A stretch of DNA of 44,240 bases. It comes from Polyangiaceae bacterium. Its GTDB lineage: Bacteria > Myxococcota_A > Polyangia > Polyangiales > Polyangiaceae. A program made the position numbers and the translations under genes. The DNA is taken from the NCBI GenBank assembly GCA_025937785.1, contig JAICQQ010000048.1, positions 1-44,240 on the forward strand. The letters run 5' to 3'. Below, piece by piece: positions 35,705 to 42,743 of this stretch. Numbering within the stretch: the first letter of the stretch is position 1; every line of letters starts with the position of its first letter. The notes below the pieces were generated by a model. It made no database searches. It was not told the DNA's origin and saw nothing but the letters and a program-made list of their open reading frames with translations.

Positions 35705-35860
35705 CCGGGCTGCTTCTACCGCCGGCAGCTTGTGTGCCTGTCGTTGGAATCGAATTCAAGCCTGAGTCAGCGTGCCGGACTCGAGCATCGGAACTTTACA
35801 CGCTGTCGCGCCTGGCGTAGACCCTTCCGGTTGGAGCACACGCGCCCCAGAGGTAACTTG
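35705..35860. promoter_or_regulatory. Divergent promoter region between aguA and the CBM-like lipoprotein gene
   Basis: The 156-base gap separates two divergently read genes of the sugar-utilisation block and should carry both promoters. An A/T-richer stretch with GGAACTTTACACGC lies near 35788-35801. No LacI-type AACGTT palindrome like that at 42578 was found here. For the lipoprotein gene, GAGGTAACTTG precedes the ATG at 35861. Confidence 0.35.
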
Positions 35861-36628
35861 ATGTCGATTCTCGTGTCACTTCGCGGCCCCTCGCAGCCCG
35901 GTCTCTTCGCCGGCATCGCCGCCGCCTGTCTGCTCGTCATGGGTTGCGGAGCGAGCGAACCGCCTCCGCTCGGCACCCTCGATCCGAGCTCCACGACGCA
36001 CCCAGGTGTCGTCACGACCGAGAGCGCGAGCACCGGCACCGGCACCACCGGGGCGATGATGGGCTGCGTTCCCGAAGCGCCTCCGAGCGCCAACATCAGC
36101 GACTTCTCTGATTGGGCCGGAACGAACTGGGGTGCGGACGGTGCCTTGACCGGAACCGCATTCAGCTACTCGGGTGAAAACACCACGGCATTCGACTACC
36201 AGGTCGATTTCGCTCAGCAGAACATGCATGTCACTGGGACGGTGATGGACTACGCAGGGTTTGGCATGGCGTTCGACATCTGCGTCGACGCCACGGCCTA
36301 CACGGGGATTCGGTTCGATCTCTGGGGTACGTCGAACAGCACCGTCTTCCAGATCCAGACGAGCGAAGATCAGAACCTGGACTACGGCGACCCCAAGGCT
36401 ACCTGCGATGTAACGGTCAGCGGCGAGTGCGCGATCCCAGCGGCGCGCATCCAAACCGTCTCGGCAGAGCAAGAGACAGTGCAGCTACCCTTTGCTGAAT
36501 TTTCCGGCGGGGTCCCGGTGCCCACCGTGTCGACCAACCAGCTCATCGGTCTTCAGTTTCAGTTCGAGTGTGGCACCGGCGAAGGTTGCCCAGTCGATGT
36601 CCGCATCGACAACGTCACGTTTTACTAG
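35861..36628 (+). CDS. Secreted lipoprotein with carbohydrate-binding-like domain (copy 1)
   Basis: The start is the ATG at 35861; the much longer open frame upstream is only the antisense of aguA. The product has 255 residues with a signal peptide and lipobox VMGC (about residue 29), then a Ser/Thr/Gly-rich linker to about 60. The rest is beta-rich, with SDFSDWAGTNWG, YSGENTTAFDYQVDF and YTGIRFDLWG, ending in VDVRIDNVTFY. This closing IDNVxFY pattern is typical of jelly-roll carbohydrate-binding modules. It resembles two other lipoproteins at 36886-37620 and 41186-42538. The TAG stop overlaps the left end of the palindromic repeat. Confidence 0.75.
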   Translation: MSILVSLRGPSQPGLFAGIAAACLLVMGCGASEPPPLGTLDPSSTTHPGVVTTESASTGTGTTGAMMGCVPEAPPSANISDFSDWAGTNWGADGALTGTAFSYSGENTTAFDYQVDFAQQNMHVTGTVMDYAGFGMAFDICVDATAYTGIRFDLWGTSNSTVFQIQTSEDQNLDYGDPKATCDVTVSGECAIPAARIQTVSAEQETVQLPFAEFSGGVPVPTVSTNQLIGLQFQFECGTGEGCPVDVRIDNVTFY

Positions 36629-36882
36629 GGCCTGTCCCTAATTCGGCTGACGACCCCGTAAACGTGAACGCGAACGTGCCCGTGCCCGAACCGAAGCAAC
36701 GCAACCGATGCCGAGCTGGGGCCGGGTGACCGGAGCATGAAGCTCGATCCTTAGGGTTGGAAGTGTATCAAGTCACACTGAAGTTTCGCGTCATGGCGAA
36801 CACCCTTCGACCGCCATGAACGACTTCTCGGGCACAGGCACGTTCACGTTTACGGCTGGATCCATTCAGGGACATCCCCTAG
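36625..36882. repeat. Complete palindromic element with about 55-bp terminal inverted repeats
   Basis: The 258-base element begins CTAGGGCCTGTCCCTAATT and ends, on the other strand, CTAGGGGATGTCCCTGAATG. Inside each end are CCGTAAACGTGAACG and GTGCCCGTGCCCGA-like blocks in inverted orientation (right end: CTTCTCGGGCACAGGCACG). The centre includes GATGCCGAGCTGGGGCCG. It has no coding capacity and is like a MITE or large REP. It lies exactly between two convergent lipoprotein genes. It provides the first one's stop codon. Copies occur at 41-140 and 141-427. Confidence 0.75.
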
Positions 36883-36885
36883 CGG

Positions 36886-37620
36886 TTACTTACACTCGAC
36901 GAAAGCCCAGTCGTCGATCCAGATCTCGAAGGTGGCGCTCTTGCCGATAGAAATATCGAAAGAGTATAGCTCTTTCGGCGTGACGGAGCCTGGACGGGGC
37001 TCGCCCCAACCATCGAGCTGGCGCACCTCGGAGAACAGGATCGTGTACTGCTCCCAGTCTTCACTGAGCTTGATGTCTTGACCGAAGTGATTCCAACAGT
37101 CGGTGCAAATGCCGAGGTCTTGGTGAGTGTTGATGTCACCGATCTTGAAGCGCACGGTCTTCGTCGAATTCGGCCCGGCTTTGGCCTTGAACGTGATGCC
37201 GGCGTACTTCGAGGCGTCGTAGACGCTGCTGTCGTTGGTGAAATTCGCGCCGAAGTTGACGCCCCAAGCAGCATCCGCACTGGCGGTTTGTCCAGTAAAG
37301 TACATGCCCAGGGAGCCATCGACGCCTTCTTTGCGGGGCGTGGAGTCGTCGGGGCCGATGGTGGACCCATCGGGATCGTGGGCCTTCCACCAGTACCCGT
37401 TGCGGCCAGCGACCTCCGAAAGCTGCGTGTTGCCGTCCTCGAAGTCGTCGAGCAACCCGTCCGCGGCGAGTTTGACGCCGTTCTCGCAGACCTTGAGCGA
37501 TGCGTGGGGCTTGAACGTAGTAGGTCCCGCGGGCGCCTTACCCCCCGACTGTGACACACCAATGCACCCCACCGCTGCGAGCGCGGCGACCACTGCACCA
37601 AAGAGCGCGATCTTTTTCAT
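36886..37620 (-). CDS. Secreted lipoprotein with carbohydrate-binding-like domain (copy 2)
   Basis: From the ATG at 37620, with GGAGGA six bases upstream, the protein has 244 residues. The signal peptide MKKIALFGAVVAALAAVGC ends in a lipobox at residue 19. The mature part has a LLDDFEDGNTQLSEVAGRNG start (typical of family-11-like CBMs), WGVNFGANFT, YAGITFKAKAG, a CTDCWNHFGQDIKLS segment with two Cys, DWEQYTILFSEV and a closing FEIWIDDWAFVEC. It is the last gene of a four-gene leftward operon, 14 bases after the second barrel gene, and is probably a surface or periplasmic glycan-binding protein. Confidence 0.8.
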   Translation of the reverse strand: MKKIALFGAVVAALAAVGCIGVSQSGGKAPAGPTTFKPHASLKVCENGVKLAADGLLDDFEDGNTQLSEVAGRNGYWWKAHDPDGSTIGPDDSTPRKEGVDGSLGMYFTGQTASADAAWGVNFGANFTNDSSVYDASKYAGITFKAKAGPNSTKTVRFKIGDINTHQDLGICTDCWNHFGQDIKLSEDWEQYTILFSEVRQLDGWGEPRPGSVTPKELYSFDISIGKSATFEIWIDDWAFVECK

Positions 37621-37634
37621 GCCGTCCTCCTCCG

Positions 37635-39212
37635 TCACCACCACATGCTGGCGGTCAGGGAGATCATGTGTTCGTCCGGAACTTGGGTGACGTCCTCGTC
37701 GGGGGGTGACCCCGTTCGAATTGTCGTGAGGGAGCCATTGAGCCAGCGCGAGTACTGCAGGACGACCTGGTCGGTCGAGGCCCAGTCCGTGTGGAAGATG
37801 AGCCGCGGGGAAATGACCGCGAAGCCATAGCGGTCGTTTTCGATGTTGGGCGACACCCGATCGTAGCGAGTCGAAAGTGCCAGCCACGAGAGCGGGCTGT
37901 AGGCGATTTCTCCGCCATACTTCAACGCGGTATCACCTCCGTAGTACGAGAAATCCTGATCGGCCTTGACCATCATGCCGAAGCCGCTGAGCACCAAGTC
38001 GGGCCCGTCGGCGTTGAAGGGGACGGGATAGCTCACCAGACGCCCGACGCTGAGGTCGTACTGCCCCCCGAAGATGGCGAGCTTGCCGCTTTCGACCCCG
38101 AGGTAGTTGTCGATCAGGCCGGGGCCGCCGTCCGTGTTCAGGATTTCGATGATCCGTCCAACGGTGCTGGCGTACTCGGCGTCGACCAAGCTCGCTGCGC
38201 CGTAGAGGTGACCGAAGCGGCCCATGCTGAGCCTCAAGTCGGCGCCGAGCACCGTGATGCTGCCGTCCGGTTGCAGGCGGCCGGTCGCCGTGTCGTCTTG
38301 GCTCCAGGCGCGGATGTAGTGAGCCCCGAGCGCGGCCATCCCTTTGTAGCCCACGCCGGCGTGTACGTGGTTGGCGAAGCTCGCGCCGACGTTGGGGTCG
38401 GCGTAGTCGTTCCAGCCGTCGGGGGTGATGCTGGTGCCGGCGTGATTGCTCTGGCCCATGATGCCCTGTTCGACCATCAGCGTGACCGAGCCGAAGCGGT
38501 AGGCGCCGATGATGTTCTCGCCGACGCCGTTGATGCGAGCGATCAGCGGCGTGCCGTACTGGCCCTCGTCGTACTCGCCCGTGCTGCCGTAGCGGTTCGA
38601 GAATGCACCGACGTTCACCAAGAACAACATGTTCTCGACGCCCAAGTCGGGAGTGATCGTCAGATACAGGTCGTTGATGCCCGCTTGGGACGGCGGATCG
38701 AAGAACCCAGACGCCACCGTCGGCTGCTTCGCGAGAACGCTGACATTGCCGGTGACGACGTTGTTGCCGTACGAAAAATTCAGCTGGGCGTAGGGGGTCG
38801 GTACCGCGCCCGTGTGTGAGAATGTTTCGAGATCGTCGGGGACTCGCGGCGGCGCGTGGAGCACCGTCTCGCTCTGACCGGGAGCAGGGTTGTCGCGCTC
38901 GTTGATGCCTACGCGCAGCGGCGCAATCAAGAGTCCATGGAAGTCGAAGCGCCAGTCTTGCGAGTCCGTGGAACGCTCGCCATAGGACGGCTGGATGCCG
39001 CCCGGCACCGAGCCGGTCTGGGGTACGCTGGGCGCGAGCCCGAGCGCCGGATCGGCAGCGAGCGGCGTCGTCACCTCGAGCTCTTCATCGTCCTGGGCGA
39101 AGGCAGGGGATGCGATGCTCGTAGCCCCGAGCGCAATCCACAGAGTCCAGAAAGGACGGCAGCCACGCTGCCCTGGCTGCCGTTGTATTGGAAACAGAGT
39201 TTGGGGTGCCAT
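37635..39212 (-). CDS. Outer-membrane beta-barrel (porin-like) protein, copy 2
   Basis: The 525-residue protein has a signal peptide ending ASPAFAQ (about residue 40). The rest alternates polar and hydrophobic residues, with many Gly, Tyr, Trp and Asn, as in beta strands of a barrel. It ends in Met-Trp-Trp, an aromatic C-terminus typical of proteins inserted by the BAM complex. It shares with the neighbouring gene the conserved patch GQSETVLHAPP, the FSYG...VTG pattern, a YPVPFNADGPDL-like segment and the terminal MWW. It is not a TonB-dependent receptor: no plug domain or TonB box is seen. It starts seven bases after the stop of the paralogue at 39220. Role: probably passage of oligosaccharides, by context. 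Confidence 0.8.
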   Translation of the reverse strand: MAPQTLFPIQRQPGQRGCRPFWTLWIALGATSIASPAFAQDDEELEVTTPLAADPALGLAPSVPQTGSVPGGIQPSYGERSTDSQDWRFDFHGLLIAPLRVGINERDNPAPGQSETVLHAPPRVPDDLETFSHTGAVPTPYAQLNFSYGNNVVTGNVSVLAKQPTVASGFFDPPSQAGINDLYLTITPDLGVENMLFLVNVGAFSNRYGSTGEYDEGQYGTPLIARINGVGENIIGAYRFGSVTLMVEQGIMGQSNHAGTSITPDGWNDYADPNVGASFANHVHAGVGYKGMAALGAHYIRAWSQDDTATGRLQPDGSITVLGADLRLSMGRFGHLYGAASLVDAEYASTVGRIIEILNTDGGPGLIDNYLGVESGKLAIFGGQYDLSVGRLVSYPVPFNADGPDLVLSGFGMMVKADQDFSYYGGDTALKYGGEIAYSPLSWLALSTRYDRVSPNIENDRYGFAVISPRLIFHTDWASTDQVVLQYSRWLNGSLTTIRTGSPPDEDVTQVPDEHMISLTASMWW

Positions 39213-39219
39213 GATCTTC

Positions 39220-41115
39220 TCACCACCACATGTTGTAGCTGAGGGCGATCAGTTGATCGTCGAGCCGGTCCGGCGTGCGCAGGCCGGTACCTTCGTTGCG
39301 GGTACGTTCGCCGTAGAACCACTTCACGTAGTTGAGCGTGAGGTTCTCTCGGCTGGTCCAGTCCGTCTTGAACTGCAAGCGCGGTGCGAGCACGTAGAAG
39401 GTCTCGCTCGAGTCATCCGCTCGTGGGACGACCATGTCGCCGCGAACGCCGACGCCGAGCCAGGGCAGGAACGTGTACAGCGAGTCGAGGCCGTACTTGA
39501 TGCGCAGTCGCCCGTCGAAGCCTTCGAACTCCGTCTTCGTCGTCGCCAAGTGAGCGCCTGCGGTCAGCTGGAGATCGGGGCCATCGCCGGGAAACGGAAT
39601 GGGGTAGGCGACGACCTTGCCCAGGCTCACCTGGTGGTTGATCCCGACCACGTAGAGCGTACCGGTGCCCCCCGTGGACTCGCCGAGCCACATATCCTGT
39701 AGCTGCTCGCCGTCGCCACCGTACGTGACCATGCCGCCGCGCAGGACGGTGGAATTGCGCGCTTCGGTCATCGAAGCTCCCACCCCCAAGAACCCGTAGA
39801 TCGAGTCCTTCAGGCGTAGGCTCACGGCATACGTGGTCATGCGCCCGTCGGGCACGTTGGTCTCGTCCAGATCGCGGGTGTCTGGCGTGTCGATCTCCAA
39901 GCCCGCCGTGTCATCCGCCGACCAGCTGGTGAGCCAATGCGCTTGGATTTGGATCTCAGGGTCGCCCTTTTTGATCACGCCGGCGTGGCCGTGTTGAAAC
40001 CACCAAGCGGGGATCGCGGGGTTTGCCCAGTAGTTGCTCTCCTGAGCCACGATGCCGTCCGGAGCCTTGCCAGTGCGTCCGCCCATCACCCCGTGTTCGA
40101 GCACGCCGACCCAGTCGTCGCTCAGGTCGTACTCGACGATGAGTGTTTCACCGGCGCCGCGCGCGCCACCGGCGATCGACATGGGGTACAATCCGGTGCC
40201 GTACTGGCCGAGCATGCCGTAGTCGACGGCGAAGTGGCCGACCGTTGCCTGCACCCGGAAGGGGCCGATCGGGTCGGGGCGATACAGCAGGTAGGTGTCA
40301 TTGACGAACCCCTGGCTGCCCATTTGATAGTAGGTCGTGGGCCTCGACGGATTCCAGGTGTCGAGGGAGACGACCGCGGTCACCTTGTCGGTCCCGTACG
40401 AGAACTTCATGCCCACCCAGTTGCCGGGGATCGAGTTCGTGTTCGTGAAGGCGCGCCAATCCTCCACCGTGGTGGGTGGAGTGTGAAACACGGTTTCGCT
40501 CTGGCCCTCGGCGGGTACGCGCCGCTGGTCGATGCTGTACGCGAGCGAGGCCTGCATGTAGCCGGTCCACTTGAAGGTCCAGTCTTTCCCGCTCAGGGGC
40601 ACACCGTAGGGCTGCATCATCCCGCCAGGTTGGGTGCCGCTGCGGGGGACATGGGGGGAAAGTCCGAACCCCATGTGCCGCCGGTAGCCAGGGGTGTAGT
40701 TGGGATTCGCGAGTTCGTCTTCGGTCTCGAGCACGACTTCGGGCTCGGCGCTGGCCGCTATGGCGGTCTGAGGAGCAGGTTTGTTCTCCGGTTCCGGCGC
40801 AGCCGGGACTTCGTCCGCGGGCGGTGCCTCAGGAAGCTGCGGGGGCGGTGCGATGTCTTCCGGGGCGTCTGCCTCGGCAGGGGCTGCGGCGTCGGCCGGC
40901 GGCGCTTCGGCCGCAGCGTCCGTGGCGGGCGGCGTTTCGACTGCCGGCGGGGCTGCTTCTGCGGCCGCTGGCGGGTCGCCGTCCGCAGGGGGCTGTGCCT
41001 GCGCTCGTAGGGACACTGTTGACACGACCGAGAGGGCGGCGGCCGCGAGAGCAAGCGTCACCCGGCAAGGCCGGAGGCTGGCGGGGTCTGTCGTAGGTCG
41101 GCGACAGCGGGTCAT
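39220..41115 (-). CDS. Outer-membrane beta-barrel (porin-like) protein with Pro/Ala linker, copy 1
   Basis: The 631-residue protein has a signal peptide ending near residue 40 (RAQAQP), then about 90 residues rich in Ala, Pro and Glu (for example EAPPADAAAPAEADAPED), likely a flexible periplasmic linker. The C-terminal 450 residues are barrel-like and end in YNMWW. It shares GQSETVFHTPP, a KFSYGTDKVTA-like strand and YPIPFPGDGPDLQL with the copy at 37635-39212; the two are tandem paralogues. The N-terminal linker is absent from the other copy. Channel or receptor function is inferred from fold and neighbours only. Confidence 0.8.
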   Translation of the reverse strand: MTRCRRPTTDPASLRPCRVTLALAAAALSVVSTVSLRAQAQPPADGDPPAAAEAAPPAVETPPATDAAAEAPPADAAAPAEADAPEDIAPPPQLPEAPPADEVPAAPEPENKPAPQTAIAASAEPEVVLETEDELANPNYTPGYRRHMGFGLSPHVPRSGTQPGGMMQPYGVPLSGKDWTFKWTGYMQASLAYSIDQRRVPAEGQSETVFHTPPTTVEDWRAFTNTNSIPGNWVGMKFSYGTDKVTAVVSLDTWNPSRPTTYYQMGSQGFVNDTYLLYRPDPIGPFRVQATVGHFAVDYGMLGQYGTGLYPMSIAGGARGAGETLIVEYDLSDDWVGVLEHGVMGGRTGKAPDGIVAQESNYWANPAIPAWWFQHGHAGVIKKGDPEIQIQAHWLTSWSADDTAGLEIDTPDTRDLDETNVPDGRMTTYAVSLRLKDSIYGFLGVGASMTEARNSTVLRGGMVTYGGDGEQLQDMWLGESTGGTGTLYVVGINHQVSLGKVVAYPIPFPGDGPDLQLTAGAHLATTKTEFEGFDGRLRIKYGLDSLYTFLPWLGVGVRGDMVVPRADDSSETFYVLAPRLQFKTDWTSRENLTLNYVKWFYGERTRNEGTGLRTPDRLDDQLIALSYNMWW

Positions 41116-41185
41116 TCAGGTCAAGATTCTTGGGTTCTGTCGGCGGGCGGCGGCGTGGATTCTCGAATGGGGCACGTGGTGCGGA

Positions 41186-42538
41186 CTATTCGGGACGCTT
41201 CTCGCGGTAGAAGCGCACGTCATCGATGAAGTAATCGATGTTCCCCTTGTCCCAGGTGAAGCGCACCATGCTGACCGCGTGCAGGTCGAACTGATGCTGC
41301 TCCTTGGCCCAGCCTTGCTGCAGCAGACTCGTGAATGGAACCTTGAAGAACTGCCAGTCCGTCGTGAGGTGGACCGGAGCCGCCCAATGGTCGCCGCACA
41401 GGTAATTGGCTTCGTAGGGGTTCGGGTCTTGGCCGGGGTTGTAACAAAAGTTGTCGACGATACCGCCGCGGAATGCGAACTCGTTGCAGCCGCGCCCGTC
41501 GAACGCCGTATCGGGTCGGAGGACGCTGCTCTGGCCTTCCGGCGTTGCAAATGCTTCGTAAGGGCAATTGCATGCGTAGGTCCCACACGGTTGGTGCGGG
41601 TTTAGTTGGCTGAGGGGACCCTTCTCGGGATCCCAGCAGACCATGATAGGCTGAATCTGGCTGCTCGCGTCTTCCTGCGCGCAGTTATTGTTCACTTCGT
41701 CGCGCTGATCTTCGGGCACGACGGTGCAAGGCAGACCGAGCGGGCAGCCGCAGTCACGGTTGCGTTCGCAGAAGCGTGGCTTCGCCGGGTCGGCCTCGTA
41801 CATCAAGAAGCTGATGTCGTCGTCCGTGCGCTGGTCGGCAATCATCACCCGCAAGAGCGGCTGACCATCGGGACCCCGCCGCGCCCAGAACGAGATGCCG
41901 TCCCAGGCTGTCAGGTTGAACGTGTTCTCGATGGTGACAGGGTCCGCGCTGAGTGATTGGCAGTACTCCGCGCGATAGTTCGGATCGACATCGGCAGCGC
42001 AGTTGCCAGCGGTGAGCACGTAGTACAGCCGGGCCCCAAAGCCTCCGCCCCAATCGCGGTAGGGACCGCCCCGCAGGTGAAAGCCGTACTCGTCGGTCGC
42101 ACCCAGGCAGCGAGCCATGGGGGCTGTCGGGGGCTCCCACCCTCTCGGACGTAGGTTGTGCGCCGAACCGTCGGTGTACTGGTACTGTCCAGTGGCCACG
42201 CCATCCTTTTTGAAGTCCCAACCCACGAGCGGCAGGAACTCGAGCCCCTCTTCCTCCGCGGCGCAGTCCACCAACGGCGAGCCCGGATCGCGCTGGCATT
42301 GACCCAGGCAGCCCTCTGCATCGTCGTCCCAGATGCTGGCCTTGCCGTCGTCGGGCAACGTGTCGGCGAAGGCTTGGCGCTGCTCGTAATTCTTGTTCGA
42401 ACCGCAGCCGCCGACGCTGTTGAGCGCGATCGCGACGAGGCCCAACGCGCTCGCGAAGCGCAGCGCGCGGCGGGGGGTTCCCCTCGCTCCGCTGTCGCTG
42501 TCGTGCCCTGCAGGACCTGTCGTAGCTCCCGGAAACAC
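41186..42538 (-). CDS. Large Cys-rich lipoprotein with carbohydrate-binding-like domain (copy 3)
   Basis: The 450-residue protein has a long N-terminus and a lipobox-like VGGC at about residue 45. It contains many cysteines (for example CQRD, CERNRDCGCPLGLPC and CGTYACNC). Two halves of a jelly-roll-like domain are visible: an early GWDFKKDGVATGQYQYTDGS to ARLYYVLTAG part, the AWDGISFWARRG segment, and a late DWQFFKVPFTSLLQQGW with the closing FIDDVRFYREK. The pieces match the copy at 36886-37620 (GISFWA with GITFKA, FIDDVRFY with WIDDWAFV), separated by a Cys-rich insertion of about 100 residues. It is the first gene of the leftward barrel operon; a LacI-type palindrome lies 40 bases upstream of its start. 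Confidence 0.8.
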   Translation of the reverse strand: MFPGATTGPAGHDSDSGARGTPRRALRFASALGLVAIALNSVGGCGSNKNYEQRQAFADTLPDDGKASIWDDDAEGCLGQCQRDPGSPLVDCAAEEEGLEFLPLVGWDFKKDGVATGQYQYTDGSAHNLRPRGWEPPTAPMARCLGATDEYGFHLRGGPYRDWGGGFGARLYYVLTAGNCAADVDPNYRAEYCQSLSADPVTIENTFNLTAWDGISFWARRGPDGQPLLRVMIADQRTDDDISFLMYEADPAKPRFCERNRDCGCPLGLPCTVVPEDQRDEVNNNCAQEDASSQIQPIMVCWDPEKGPLSQLNPHQPCGTYACNCPYEAFATPEGQSSVLRPDTAFDGRGCNEFAFRGGIVDNFCYNPGQDPNPYEANYLCGDHWAAPVHLTTDWQFFKVPFTSLLQQGWAKEQHQFDLHAVSMVRFTWDKGNIDYFIDDVRFYREKRPE

Positions 42539-42577
42539 CGGTCGGCGGTTTAGCAGAGATCGCCGAAAGAATGCACT

Positions 42578-42589
42578 GAAAACGTTTCC
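42578..42589. promoter_or_regulatory. Candidate LacI-family operator
   Basis: GAAAACGTTTCC is a near-perfect palindrome around a central CG (AAACGTTT is exact), the shape recognised by LacI/GalR-type sugar regulators. It lies 40 bases before the start of the Cys-rich lipoprotein gene that leads the barrel operon. No LacI-family gene is in the window. Confidence 0.5.
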
Positions 42590-42743
42590 GCGATCGCGAC
42601 CAATCCTCAGGAAATCCTTATCGCATTTGGTCCCACACGGTCTGCGCGAGATGGCGGCTCACCGGCGCGGCCACGGACACGCGCGCGTGCTGTCTCTTCA
42701 CTCACATTTCGAGCAGTTGGCGCTGACGCTTCTCGCCCTTACG

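Noticed and set aside
33890..36628. A 912-codon open frame on the plus strand
   Set aside because: Codons before 35861 are the antisense of the GH67 gene. Only the part from the ATG at 35861 has a signal peptide and protein-like sequence.
37635..41115. SusC-like TonB-dependent receptors
   Set aside because: Lengths of 525 and 631 residues are too short, and no plug domain or TonB box is visible.
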